Source of the DNA: a virus
Virus record (IMG/VR): IMGVR_UViG_3300033182_001391
Location: 1-64,000 of that record
Length of the DNA: 64,000 nt
Direction: 5' to 3' (one strand)
In this document: positions 44,230 to 53,795 of the stretch, in pieces
How positions within the stretch are numbered: position 1 is the first letter of the stretch
How the letters are laid out: the number at the start of each line of letters is the position of its first letter
Position numbers and translations under genes: made by a program
The notes under the pieces: model-generated
The model's database searches: none
What the model was told of the DNA's origin: nothing
What the model saw: only the letters and a program-made list of their open reading frames with translations

Positions 44230-47200
44230 TATCCGACTCCAGCGTAAACATTAACTTGATCGGAACCAAAAGGAGTCATAACAGGAGTGACACTCCCAGA
44301 CAACCCCATGCTAGACATCATTTGTCTTATATTATCCAACATAGAATTATTTCTGGTCCCACCAAAAATTTCAGGATAAGAAGGGTTAGCTAAATTAGCT
44401 TGCTTTATCTGTTGAGGATAGTAACCCATTTGAGACATTTCTAGACCCATAGACTGACCCATCTTAATCTTAACATGATCTAAATTAGTATTAGGATGCC
44501 AACCCTCCCATGACGCATCAGGTAATTCGTGCCTACTGAAATACTCTTGTAACTCTGGCCTCTTTTCAACTCTCATACCCCAGGCAGCCTGATAAATTCT
44601 TCTCTCCAATCTTCCCGCAGTAGAAAGAATTCTCTCCCTATCTTCAACAGGAGCACCTATCATAGCCTTAAAATGCTCTCTCTTTCTTTTCGGAACAGCA
44701 AGAGCTAAAGTATCAACATCTCCACCATATATATCTGCACCATACATTGTTCTCTTAGCTGCCATTCTAAACTGAACAGCAGCCCTACCATTTCCGGCAG
44801 CTTGCGCCTCGGCAGCTAGCTTAGTGTTCTTAACATAATTTAATATATCAGTATACTCTTCAAGTGCTAATTCCTTTTTTCTTTCTTGCGGAAGAAATCT
44901 GTCACCAGTAACTGCCTCTGCTACATTGCCGACCAAAGAAGCACCAACTCCGACTGCACCGCCAACAACCGAACCAAAAAGCCTAGCCCTAGGAGTTCTA
45001 GCAAAAAGTGCACCTGCGGTAGCAAGAGTAGCACCGGCAACAACAGGATTTCTCTGAGTAGCCCTATTAACCATCGGCTCAATAAAGCTCTCATAAGGCC
45101 TACTCCATTCGGGGAAAGTAGCACCATAAACATTTCTTCTTTCCCAATCCTCTACCGCATTTCTTTTACCACCAAACTTATGAACTATAAAGTTGTCAGT
45201 ATGAGCAATGTACTCACCAACTCTACCTAAGGCATACTGCGTGCCACTTATGCCAAGCTCTTCAGGACTAGAACCCTTATACCTGTAATCTTCAAAATCA
45301 TATTTTTTAGTTGTAGTCTCAACTTGAGATCTAATATCCTGGACTCTAATTCTCTCTTCAGGAGAAAGACCCATTTTATCTATCTGTCTATTTAAAGTTT
45401 TAAACTGCTTAGAGTAAGGAGCAACATCAGCAAGAATATCCAACTGATTTACTGGACCATACCTATTAATATTATCGCCATAAAGTTGATTAAATCTTTC
45501 ATAACCAACTCCAGGCAGTCTTATCTCACCCTCTTGAACTTTAGTGAAAGGATCACCAGTTTTAAAATTAGTAAAATAATCTGCACCCGGCAAGAAAGGA
45601 TGCTGCATACCCATAGTGTTAGCTATCGGGTTAATGTAATCAATTCCCTTTCTATCTTTGGGAACAAATCTTCTTACAATTTCAGAGAACTCTAAATTTC
45701 CTAGAGCATCTCTTGATGGTAAAGGAACGTCACCTAAACCGCCAAGATTTAAATCCCAGAAAGAACGAGAAGACCCATAAGCTTTAGAGGCAGATTGAAG
45801 CACGGATCTCTGCGGCTCAAAATCTCCCTCACCGAAACCAAAAGCCTCTCTCATAGAAGCAAATCCGAAGCCGTAAATACCAGCCATTTCCTGAATTCTA
45901 TAACCTATCTCACCAGCCTGATAAGCCAAAGATTCTGGACCTATTGGTGCACCCGCAGCAATAAGATTAGGCTGCATAACACCAGAAACCTTAGGTGGAC
46001 CATAAGAAGCACTAATTAAGCCGGCATTAAAATCAGATATACCAGATCTCACACTTCCTGCCGCAAGGTTTCTGCTTCCAGCATTAGCAGCAAGCGCAGC
46101 ATTAGTCTGAGAAATACCGAAGCCGCCAACACCACCACCTACAGCCGTACCAACAGAAATTGGTGCAGCTCCGGCTATACCGGCGCCGTACCCGAATCCA
46201 CCAGTTCCAGTAGCCATATAGGCGGAAGCATCAAAAGCACCAAACTCTCCTGCTCTAACATAATTAGCAAGTCCTGCGGCGGTTTCCTCTTCGTGCATAC
46301 GAATTTGTGGCTTGAGAATCTTACCTATAGTCGCATTTGCTATAGGTGTCATAGGTCCAAAGGGTCCACTAAAATATTCGCCAGTTACAGGATAAGGCCT
46401 ATCTTCATAATGCTTTCTTTCAAATCTGTAAGGATCTAAAGGCCTTAAGGGAGAGATGTCATTATAGAATAAAAACTTCTCCATAGGACTTCCATAAGTG
46501 TCGCTAGTAAAGAGCGCGCCACCTTGCAGCTTTCTGTACCAAGAAGGACGATAATACATAACCTTACCGCCCTCAAAAGGAGTATTGCCCAATGGCCAGA
46601 ATCTACCCTGCCTAATAGGAACTTCACCCTCAACTAGCTGCTCCTTCTTTTCCGAATATGTCATACCACCAGGAGTAATGCCGGCAGCAAGTGCCTGCCC
46701 TTCAACAACACCCCTAGCAATATTTCCCATTATTAAAGGAGAATAAACTCTCTCACCAGTTTGATCCTCTCCATTAACCATTCCACCCAAAGTTCTATCA
46801 ACAGTAAAGGCAGTTGTCCCAGCAGCATATAGTGGCAGAACTCTCTTACCAACCATTCCTCTAGCAAAAAGATCTAATGGCCCCTTAAAGTCTGATACAT
46901 CTAACTGCATACCTAAAGTACCGAAATATCTATTCAATCTCTCAACAGAGTGGGCAACAGGTACAGAGGCACCAGAATACGCTGCTGGATTAGAATATGT
47001 ATTTATACCCAATGCGCTAGCGATAGCAGCAAATGGATCTCTACCAAAAGTAGTTCCAAAAGTAGGAACTGCGGTAAAACCGCCAGAGCTGCCTAAGGCA
47101 TCAACGGATAGATCATCCATCTCATAGGGTGCGACACCAAACCTTCTCTTAAGAGGAGAAATTAATGGAGAGAATTTTTTCCTTATAGAACTGCTGACTT

Positions 47201-50200
47201 GCCCTATCTCACCCTTTGTAAAGGGATCAAATAACCTTCCTAATTCAGGAACGGCACCGACATGACTTCTTAACTCAGCTATATTCCTACGGGCATTCAA
47301 AGTCCCAGTCGCAGATCCCCTAAAGGTACTAAATGCACTAATATTAAATAGTGTTGAAAGACCTGCTGCTTGAGCTTCTGTTCTTTGAGCCGAACTAATA
47401 ACGCCTCTTGCAACTAAATCATCTACAGCTTTTTGAAGATTAGTAAGGTTTGAAATCATATCAACCTTACCCGTCCCGGCATTTAGCATCGGGTTGACTT
47501 GAGATATATATCTAAATATTTCGTTCTTTAACTCATCTAACCTTGTATTAATAGTTGGAGATTTATCAAACCTTCTAGATACCGCACCAAGGTCTGCATC
47601 TTGCAGAATATTTCTTATCCTTGAACCAGATGTCAAAATATAATCAGGATCATACCCTGAAGCTCTTAGCTGTTTTGCCACCATAGATTCTGCAGCAAGT
47701 ATGTCTTCAGCAAAAGAAACAACCTGAGATTGAGACTGAAGATCACTAACCCTTCTACCCAGGTAGCTAAATGCTTGAGGACTTCTCTTTTCCAACTCCT
47801 GAATGACCGGCATAGGTACACCGTACTCAAAAGATCTTCTTCTTAAAGAGTCATACGCCCTTATTATGTCCTCTTCTGCAAAATCATCTAAACCAAGTTG
47901 TCTCGAACCATACTTTACTCTTTCACCCTTAAGAAGTTTAGATAGAACAACTGGGTTTCCAGGATCATAAGATCTTCTATTGAATCTTGATGCAAGACCA
48001 AAAAGAGAATTAGGCTGCTCAGAATCTATACTTAAACGCCTCTTAAATCTAAGCGCATTTTCTTCACCAAGAATCTTATTTAAAAATCTAGATCCACTAT
48101 TGCCCTTAATCTGATCTATGGTCTCACCCTCCATGCCTGAGGCAAGACGGGCCTGCCTAGAGAGTAGGTCTGCAGAATTAGTTGGAACACCTCTGTAAGC
48201 TCCCTCTAAAGTTCTGCCAAAAACAGCTCCAGACATTTGATCTTTTTCATACGCAATTATATTACCTTTTGTTCCACCCTTCTTAAACCATATACCAAAA
48301 TCTCCCCTACTCTGACCACCCAAGAATGGCTGAACATCTCTACCAGACATATATTGAACAGGAGACCTTCTAGCCATCTCGCTGAAAGATCTATAACCAA
48401 AGAGATCAGCCGGATTAAAACCTAAAATTGGAATCTGAAACTCTGACGCAAAAAAGTTAGCAGTTCTGCTAAAGGTAGACTTTACTGCAGTAAAGTCTAA
48501 AAGCTTGCCGCTAGCGGTTTTATATACTCCGTCTAATTTTGAAAAACCTATACTACTAGATACTGGATCGTCAAGAGCCTGTCTAACAGCTAGCTGGTTA
48601 ACTATCTTTTGCTCCTGAGGACGCATATGCTTAAAGAATCCGCGTGACTGCGCCTCGTTTACAGTAACCGACTGAAGGCCAAAAAGATTAAAACCTCCAC
48701 CCATAACACCAGAAGTCATCTGACGATTCTTAATTAAAAATGCTCTAAGATCAACAAAATTATTAGGATCAAAACCCTTATTAGCCAAAGCTTTATTAAC
48801 AACATCATCCGCCACCAAAGAACCATCAGACTTCTTCAAAGGCACACCGAGAACCTGAGCGGTTTTTCTCTGAAGGAACTGTTGCTTAGCCGCAGAAAGA
48901 TTATGTACACCAACAAAATCTTGATACTGAGCCTTTTGAGGCCTCATTACTGTACTAGCTATATCTGCTAAATCATTGCGATGAAAAGTGTTCCAATTTT
49001 TCTCAATAGAATTCTTTAAATTCTTTTGAAAATCAGCGGATAGATAAACACCTTTGGCGTCTTCTATTGCATTAAGAAGAGCCTTATTGGCATCTTGGCC
49101 AAGAGCAGCTTCTACTGCACTACCATTTTTAATTCCTCTATATCTCTTTAATATAGTAGAAGCGAAATCTTCAGCTATTTCCTGTTCAGTTGATCCAGCT
49201 CCATATATTTTAGTCTTACCAATGGAAACAATATTTGTTGCATTTGATCCAGGCTTAGGAACATTTACCTTAAGGTAGTCAACAAACTGGCGTGCGTCTG
49301 TTTTACCAACACCGGTAGAAATTAATTGCTGCTCAATAAGATCCTTAAATGCATCTCTTTTTTGCCCCATGGCAAAATCGCTAACAGCAAAAGGCTTATC
49401 TCCAGGACCACCAGCACCCAAAACTCTTAACCCAGTAGCAAGGTCGGAAATCCTACTCTTATGTTGAGATTGTATTTTATTTATAGAACTTAAAAGATCA
49501 TCTGAACTACTGAATATATGTTTTTGCTGCGAAAGAATCCTATTGAACGCAACAGAATTCTCCATCGCATCATACGCAAAACCTGTCTTTTTAAACTCTT
49601 TAGCACCAACCTTAAGGGACTCACCTATACCCCTATAGGCAGGGATTAAATCTAATATTCCCCTATATGTTTGCTGGCTTGCAGGATCGGTATAACCAAA
49701 AACAGTAGCCTTAAAATTAGTTGCCCTAATCTGCCTCTTAGAAGCTCCAGCAGCCCTAGCTGCCTTCAGGGCATTCTCCCTACCTGCTCTTAAGCTATGT
49801 AAAGTTTGAACCAAACCAGTTTGATTAGTAAAAGCATCAGCAGCAGCGCTCAAAGCGCCAGACGATTGAGCAGACGTTCTCAAGAACTTATCTGTTAAAG
49901 TTGCAAAATCATGACCAACTTCTCGCAACAACTCTGTTGTGTCTATAAAGTTTTCATGCATAACCTTCTTAAAACCGGTTAAACGACGCATGTCGTTAAC
50001 AGAATAACGAAGAGTATGTAAAGAAGATCTTCCTGCGCTTGCAGCAGCTCCAGCAAACTCAAACGGCAAGATCATTGTTGCGAGATTAGTTACAGACTGC
50101 TTAGTAAAATCAGCTATAACATCTGCAGGGTTATACCATTTAATCTTTCTGTCTTCAGCTTCTCGCTCACCAAAAAGCGGATCAGTAATCCCCCTTTGAA

Positions 50201-50795
50201 CACCATACATAGCTGGAAGCTCATACGGCAGCCTTCTACCAGCCCTAACTAAACGCTGCTGTAAAGCATCCCTAAATTCCCAGACTGCCGCAGGCTCATT
50301 AAAACCTCCAGTACCAGCCTGCTGCTTTTCTGCCTTAGTTAAAAGTGTATAGCTAAATCTTTCGCTTTTAACACCCTCATATCCGGTAAGAAACTCATCT
50401 CCACGAGTACCTTTTATCGTATGAATAATTTTCGAATAAGGATCATCTGGAGAATCTATCTGACGAGTAACACCCTGAAGCTCATCAAGATGCCTCCTTA
50501 TATCAGTAACACTCTTAACAATAGAAGTTGCATAAGTGGAACCATCATCAGCTTTTTGCTGAACAAACTTAGCTAATTTAATACCGCCACTTCTAGTCAG
50601 CTTAGACGCAGCAACAGCACCCACCATAGTGAGCGCCGTAGCAGAAAAGAACCGCATTATAGGATGATCATTTAAGGCCCTAGCAACAAAACCAGAGTTA
50701 GGCGCTACACCCTCAGTCTCCCCTTCGTTAATGGGTACATCACGAGAAGTAACGCTAAAACCTAAATTATGTATTGGGCCAGGATCGCGTATCAA
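44229..50795 (-). CDS. Tape measure protein
   Basis: This 2188-residue protein directly follows two tail assembly chaperones, the defining place of tape measures. It is mostly helical and basic, with hydrophobic stretches near residues 47-66 (FFSATALTMVGAVAAS) and 1917-1963 (VVAGATLATAGALF, then FGSVVGGAVGVGASLVG). A Gly/Ala-rich stretch lies around 1525-1575. Such segments in tape measures are thought to enter the host membrane during ejection. No lysozyme or peptidase motif is seen, in keeping with the wall hydrolases being in the hub-associated protein. At roughly 1.5 angstrom per residue it would span a tail of around 300 nm if fully helical; this is only an estimate. Confidence 0.75.
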   Translation of the reverse strand: MIRDPGPIHNLGFSVTSRDVPINEGETEGVAPNSGFVARALNDHPIMRFFSATALTMVGAVAASKLTRSGGIKLAKFVQQKADDGSTYATSIVKSVTDIRRHLDELQGVTRQIDSPDDPYSKIIHTIKGTRGDEFLTGYEGVKSERFSYTLLTKAEKQQAGTGGFNEPAAVWEFRDALQQRLVRAGRRLPYELPAMYGVQRGITDPLFGEREAEDRKIKWYNPADVIADFTKQSVTNLATMILPFEFAGAAASAGRSSLHTLRYSVNDMRRLTGFKKVMHENFIDTTELLREVGHDFATLTDKFLRTSAQSSGALSAAADAFTNQTGLVQTLHSLRAGRENALKAARAAGASKRQIRATNFKATVFGYTDPASQQTYRGILDLIPAYRGIGESLKVGAKEFKKTGFAYDAMENSVAFNRILSQQKHIFSSSDDLLSSINKIQSQHKSRISDLATGLRVLGAGGPGDKPFAVSDFAMGQKRDAFKDLIEQQLISTGVGKTDARQFVDYLKVNVPKPGSNATNIVSIGKTKIYGAGSTEQEIAEDFASTILKRYRGIKNGSAVEAALGQDANKALLNAIEDAKGVYLSADFQKNLKNSIEKNWNTFHRNDLADIASTVMRPQKAQYQDFVGVHNLSAAKQQFLQRKTAQVLGVPLKKSDGSLVADDVVNKALANKGFDPNNFVDLRAFLIKNRQMTSGVMGGGFNLFGLQSVTVNEAQSRGFFKHMRPQEQKIVNQLAVRQALDDPVSSSIGFSKLDGVYKTASGKLLDFTAVKSTFSRTANFFASEFQIPILGFNPADLFGYRSFSEMARRSPVQYMSGRDVQPFLGGQSRGDFGIWFKKGGTKGNIIAYEKDQMSGAVFGRTLEGAYRGVPTNSADLLSRQARLASGMEGETIDQIKGNSGSRFLNKILGEENALRFKRRLSIDSEQPNSLFGLASRFNRRSYDPGNPVVLSKLLKGERVKYGSRQLGLDDFAEEDIIRAYDSLRRRSFEYGVPMPVIQELEKRSPQAFSYLGRRVSDLQSQSQVVSFAEDILAAESMVAKQLRASGYDPDYILTSGSRIRNILQDADLGAVSRRFDKSPTINTRLDELKNEIFRYISQVNPMLNAGTGKVDMISNLTNLQKAVDDLVARGVISSAQRTEAQAAGLSTLFNISAFSTFRGSATGTLNARRNIAELRSHVGAVPELGRLFDPFTKGEIGQVSSSIRKKFSPLISPLKRRFGVAPYEMDDLSVDALGSSGGFTAVPTFGTTFGRDPFAAIASALGINTYSNPAAYSGASVPVAHSVERLNRYFGTLGMQLDVSDFKGPLDLFARGMVGKRVLPLYAAGTTAFTVDRTLGGMVNGEDQTGERVYSPLIMGNIARGVVEGQALAAGITPGGMTYSEKKEQLVEGEVPIRQGRFWPLGNTPFEGGKVMYYRPSWYRKLQGGALFTSDTYGSPMEKFLFYNDISPLRPLDPYRFERKHYEDRPYPVTGEYFSGPFGPMTPIANATIGKILKPQIRMHEEETAAGLANYVRAGEFGAFDASAYMATGTGGFGYGAGIAGAAPISVGTAVGGGVGGFGISQTNAALAANAGSRNLAAGSVRSGISDFNAGLISASYGPPKVSGVMQPNLIAAGAPIGPESLAYQAGEIGYRIQEMAGIYGFGFASMREAFGFGEGDFEPQRSVLQSASKAYGSSRSFWDLNLGGLGDVPLPSRDALGNLEFSEIVRRFVPKDRKGIDYINPIANTMGMQHPFLPGADYFTNFKTGDPFTKVQEGEIRLPGVGYERFNQLYGDNINRYGPVNQLDILADVAPYSKQFKTLNRQIDKMGLSPEERIRVQDIRSQVETTTKKYDFEDYRYKGSSPEELGISGTQYALGRVGEYIAHTDNFIVHKFGGKRNAVEDWERRNVYGATFPEWSRPYESFIEPMVNRATQRNPVVAGATLATAGALFARTPRARLFGSVVGGAVGVGASLVGNVAEAVTGDRFLPQERKKELALEEYTDILNYVKNTKLAAEAQAAGNGRAAVQFRMAAKRTMYGADIYGGDVDTLALAVPKRKREHFKAMIGAPVEDRERILSTAGRLERRIYQAAWGMRVEKRPELQEYFSRHELPDASWEGWHPNTNLDHVKIKMGQSMGLEMSQMGYYPQQIKQANLANPSYPEIFGGTRNNSMLDNIRQMMSSMGLSGSVTPVMTPFGSDQVNVYAGVG

Positions 50796-50808
50796 CCCTA
50801 CTCCTTAA

Positions 50809-51438
50809 CTACTGAAGACCCCACAGCTTCTGAGCAATTGGATCTTGAATACCAGCAGCTCCTGTAGGTTTGGCTTTATCATATCTTTCAGAGAAATCTT
50901 TAGCCTTTTGAGCTTCCTCTTCCGGATCTATTAACTGAAGTCTAAGTTCATTAGACTCTAAACCATTCATACCCTGTTTAATCTCAATAATTTTTTCCGC
51001 CAATGCGACCTTCTCAGATAGCTGAGAAAAAGTCATCTCTTCCAAATCTTCAGGCGAATATGTAGATATAGTAGCGAGAACAAACGCTTTCATTAAATTT
51101 TTAACTTGATTAGCTTCTTCTCTTTTTTCCTCCATAATAGCTTTTGCAAGCCCAGCGGAATAAAAGCCAGATAAATCAAGTATTTCTTCAGCAAGCAGAG
51201 ATACTGTACCAGCAGGAATTTGATATATATCAAAACCTTCAGGATAAACAATTGCACTTTGAAGAATATAATCTTCTATGTCTGCAGAAGAAAATTCGTC
51301 AGACTCTTGAAAATAAACAATCTTACCGTATTCACTAAAAGTTAATTCCCTAAATATTAGAGGAATTTCTTTTATATTTACAGAATATATTTTACCGTAT
51401 TTATTTTTTAGGTCAAAGATTGCATTATGATCCAACAT
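50809..51438 (-). CDS. Tail assembly chaperone, second paralogue
   Basis: This 209-residue acidic helical protein aligns by eye with the gene just upstream. KNKYGKIYSVNIKEIPLIFR matches KSQYGEVYVTSISFDKHVVWR; AIVYPEGFDIYQIPAGTVS matches CILYPSYNSSAIKNEMAGLPS; EEILDLSGF matches QEVLEASGF. Such chaperones coat the tape measure before tube assembly and are not in the finished virion. It starts at ATG 51438, 4 nt after the upstream stop. It has an extra C-terminal helical region (130-209) ending in IAQKLWGLQ, which may hold the tape measure. In many phages the longer form is made by a ribosomal frameshift; here it is a separate gene. Confidence 0.7.
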   Translation of the reverse strand: MLDHNAIFDLKNKYGKIYSVNIKEIPLIFRELTFSEYGKIVYFQESDEFSSADIEDYILQSAIVYPEGFDIYQIPAGTVSLLAEEILDLSGFYSAGLAKAIMEEKREEANQVKNLMKAFVLATISTYSPEDLEEMTFSQLSEKVALAEKIIEIKQGMNGLESNELRLQLIDPEEEAQKAKDFSERYDKAKPTGAAGIQDPIAQKLWGLQ

Positions 51439-51442
51439 CTCA

Positions 51443-51970
51443 TCAGAGCTGCCTAACCTCTAGAGCAACAAAGCCAGAAGCCTCTAAAACCTCCTGGGCA
51501 ATAAGAGACGGAAGACCAGCCATCTCATTCTTAATAGCAGACGAATTATAACTTGGATACAAAATGCATAACTCAGAAACAGTCTCCTCATTCCACATAT
51601 TTGCCTCTGCAGAAGAAAGCTCACCAGTCTGAATCATATCTTCCATCTTCTTAACAATCTGCTTGTACTCTAATCGATTAAGTACACGCCAAACGACATG
51701 CTTATCGAAAGAAATAGAAGTTACATAAACCTCACCGTACTGACTCTTCCACTGCTTGATCATAGCAGCAGTAGGGCCGCCGTCCCAAATCTCCTCATTA
51801 TCATCAAGATCCTCGACAGCAACAGATTCTTCAACCTCAAGATCTAATTCCTCATCCCTAACATCTACAGCATCAGGATCTTCAGAAATAGACAGTGTTG
51901 TTACATCATCAAACTCTAAATTTTTTATAGCTTCTGGAGTTTCAGAAACCACAACTTTTTTATCGGACAT
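51443..51970 (-). CDS. Tail assembly chaperone, first paralogue
   Basis: This 175-residue protein has a very acidic, probably disordered N-terminus (residues 20-65, rich in D and E). A folded part shared with the following gene begins at IKQWKSQYGEVYV. ATG 51970 is preceded by AAGGAG, and a promoter-like TGATATAAT lies 29 nt further upstream. With its neighbour it occupies the position between tail-tube genes and tape measure where chaperones G and GT are found. The acidic extension is absent from the second paralogue and may block early tube polymerisation (inference). Confidence 0.68.
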   Translation of the reverse strand: MSDKKVVVSETPEAIKNLEFDDVTTLSISEDPDAVDVRDEELDLEVEESVAVEDLDDNEEIWDGGPTAAMIKQWKSQYGEVYVTSISFDKHVVWRVLNRLEYKQIVKKMEDMIQTGELSSAEANMWNEETVSELCILYPSYNSSAIKNEMAGLPSLIAQEVLEASGFVALEVRQL

Positions 51971-51998
51971 TATAATCTCCTTACAGTATACTCATAAC

Positions 51999-52007
51999 AT
52001 TATATCA
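51999..52007 (-). promoter_or_regulatory. Extended -10 promoter (TGATATAAT) for the chaperone/tape-measure block
   Basis: The minus strand reads TGATATAAT, a consensus extended -10. It ends 29 nt before the chaperone start codon and leaves a leader of about 20 nt that contains the AAGGAG ribosome site. No good -35 is seen 17 bp upstream, which is acceptable for extended -10 promoters. The element follows a weak hairpin after the tube-like gene, so a new transcription unit could begin here. Confidence 0.5.
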
Positions 52008-52021
52008 CTTACGTGAAACAA

Positions 52022-52040
52022 AATCTATACAAAATAGATT
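52022..52040 (-). terminator. Weak A/T-rich terminator-like hairpin after the third tube paralogue
   Basis: A 7-bp stem (AATCTAT with ATAGATT) and a 5-nt loop are followed on the minus strand by TTGTTTC, giving a run of T interrupted by G. The stem has only one G-C pair, so termination would be partial. It lies between the tube paralogues and the chaperone promoter-like element. Confidence 0.35.
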
Positions 52041-52049
52041 AATAAAAAA

Positions 52050-52970
52050 TTAGGCGTAAGTACCGCCAGTATAATTCGTAGAAGGAATAAAAGAACTTTC
52101 ATCATCCTGCCCCACAGGATAATCATCCGAAGAAACAGTTGTTCTAATATTCTTAACAAAAGAAAGATCTATCTTACTGAAATAATAATCTCTAGCAATA
52201 AACTGATAGCTCTCAGCAACTGGTTGGCCGCCCGGCGTATATGCAGTAGACATATTCATTAGGTGCACTTGTTGCAAAACTATTTTCATAGGATCTTTAA
52301 ACTGATCAACCTGAACACTTCTCTCGTTAACATCTGAATGCATTAATCTATCTAAAGAATCTGAAACATCTTGATCAGTGTTCCTTAAAAGACCAGAAGG
52401 AGTAAGGGCTGTTTCTTCAGCACCGTACATTATAACAAAGTTAAATGGTGGATGAGCGCTAAAAATATTTCTTCCATCTATACCATCGGATGCAGGATCT
52501 GAAGTTATTCTATCTAGCTGACTATATGACCAGTACTTTTGAAGATTAGCCTCATCTTGACGAGTAGTATTTTGTGGCGACATCCTAGTAAGAACCTTAT
52601 CATTGCTGCCCCTATTCTCCACATTAGTTCTAACCTCTGCGGCCTTTGCTAGCATATCGGTCATTCTCTGAGGATATCTAGTAAACAATGTTATTTCGCC
52701 AGTAATCACTCTCGTACCTAGCATGACAGTGTCATAGTTATATGACCAAAAACCATAAAGAGGCTGCTTCTCCTGTCTAACCGAATATGCAAACGAAGCA
52801 ATATCTAACTCATCTGTAGGATCATACAAACCGTCAATAAAAACCTTTACATCTTCACCACTAAAATAATAGTCATAGTATGTATTAAATTTAGCGTAAG
52901 ATGAATCTGACTGACCAGACCAAACAAGATCTATCTCATCAGACAAAAGATTAAATGTTCTATTATCCAT
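52050..52970 (-). CDS. Tail-tube-like protein, diverged paralogue (possible tube initiator or baseplate tube ring)
   Basis: This 306-residue protein shares landmarks with the two upstream tube proteins. FAYSVRQEKQPLYGFWS matches ITFSVTREKAPIYTMGS; GTRVITGEITLFTRYP matches GKRGIAGSLIFTVFDRP; PPFNFVIMYGAEE matches PPFDITITFVNEY. The pair SYQFIARDY and TMTYVARELG also aligns. It has an insertion of about 60 residues (95-155) absent from the others. In contractile phages, extra tube-like proteins cap the hub or start the tube, and its place next to the chaperones fits. The start shares one base with the upstream stop (TAATG). Confidence 0.68.
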   Translation of the reverse strand: MDNRTFNLLSDEIDLVWSGQSDSSYAKFNTYYDYYFSGEDVKVFIDGLYDPTDELDIASFAYSVRQEKQPLYGFWSYNYDTVMLGTRVITGEITLFTRYPQRMTDMLAKAAEVRTNVENRGSNDKVLTRMSPQNTTRQDEANLQKYWSYSQLDRITSDPASDGIDGRNIFSAHPPFNFVIMYGAEETALTPSGLLRNTDQDVSDSLDRLMHSDVNERSVQVDQFKDPMKIVLQQVHLMNMSTAYTPGGQPVAESYQFIARDYYFSKIDLSFVKNIRTTVSSDDYPVGQDDESSFIPSTNYTGGTYA

Positions 52971-53725
52971 TACGGTCCTAAGGGCTCTGATACTTCAACG
53001 GTTTGCAAAAAAGAACTATACTCATCTATAACATCACCAAAAATATTCTTAGAAATTTGAATATCTCTATCTATTTCAGCTTGAGACCTAAAGAAACTTT
53101 CATCCTTACCAACTAGCCTGGTAAGAGGCTGAATATTTCTAGCCATATAGGTATAAGTCTGTTCAGTAATTAGGTCATCTATAGATATAGTCTGACCTTC
53201 ATCCACTATAGTAACACCCATAATCTTCATTTTTGAGGCTTGACCATATTCATTAAAGAAGGAAATTACAATATCAAACGGCGGCAACATGTCAGCCAAT
53301 GGCGCAAAGAAACCTTGACGAGCAAGAAATTCCCTATACTGAGATATCCTATAGAAAGCATACTCGTTAAAAACAGTAAAAATTAAGCTGCCAGCAATAG
53401 TTCTACCGCCCTTAATAAAACCCCTAGGATTAACATGGCCAAGAGTTCTAACTGGAGAGTTTTCTCTGTGTATAGAATAAGATATTGTCTGCAATTCGCC
53501 AAGTTCTATTGGTTGACCGGGGCCAATAGCATTACCGTCTGGTGATATTTCTGGTACAACTATAGTTACAGTAGCATCAGAACCAGAAAAAGAATTATAA
53601 GTAGATCTATAACCAACAGTATTCGTATTTACATAATAATTAGAATTTGCATCTGTAGAATCTGAATCATTACCTACAACGGGATTTGGATTCCCGGTAT
53701 CAGGTTCTCTATTTTGCTCTGGCAT
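52970..53725 (-). CDS. Tail-tube-like protein, second paralogue
   Basis: I take ATG 53725 (251 residues), because GAGGAG lies 6 nt upstream; an earlier GTG at 53749 would sit inside a terminator stem. The N-terminal 40 residues are polar and probably disordered (rich in N, D, P and S). The core shares TISYSIHRENSPV, GGRTIAGSLIFTVF and LPPFDIVISFFNEYGQAS with the major tube gene. It is probably a minor tube, tube-initiator or tail-completion ring. Separation from the major tube by a terminator suggests lower expression. Confidence 0.72.
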   Translation of the reverse strand: MPEQNREPDTGNPNPVVGNDSDSTDANSNYYVNTNTVGYRSTYNSFSGSDATVTIVVPEISPDGNAIGPGQPIELGELQTISYSIHRENSPVRTLGHVNPRGFIKGGRTIAGSLIFTVFNEYAFYRISQYREFLARQGFFAPLADMLPPFDIVISFFNEYGQASKMKIMGVTIVDEGQTISIDDLITEQTYTYMARNIQPLTRLVGKDESFFRSQAEIDRDIQISKNIFGDVIDEYSSFLQTVEVSEPLGP

Positions 53726-53738
53726 AAATCTCCTCAAA

Positions 53739-53775
53739 AAAATGCGCACGAAGAATAATACTCCGTGCGCATTTT
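53739..53775 (-). terminator. Strong rho-independent terminator after the major tail-tube gene
   Basis: A 12-bp perfect stem (AAAATGCGCACG with CGTGCGCATTTT) encloses a 13-nt loop and is followed on the minus strand by seven T. The other strand also ends in TTTTAATAA, so it may act both ways. It lies directly after the major tube gene, before its paralogue, and so would reduce transcription of everything downstream. Confidence 0.85.
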
Positions 53776-53795
53776 AATAACTATAAATATTTTTA

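Noticed and set aside
51430-51470. Programmed ribosomal frameshift joining the two chaperone genes
   Set aside because: No slippery heptamer is seen, and the second frame has a TAG shortly upstream of its ATG.
53726-53749. Longer start (GTG 53749) for the second tube paralogue
   Set aside because: It lies inside the terminator stem, and GAGGAG positions the ribosome at ATG 53725.
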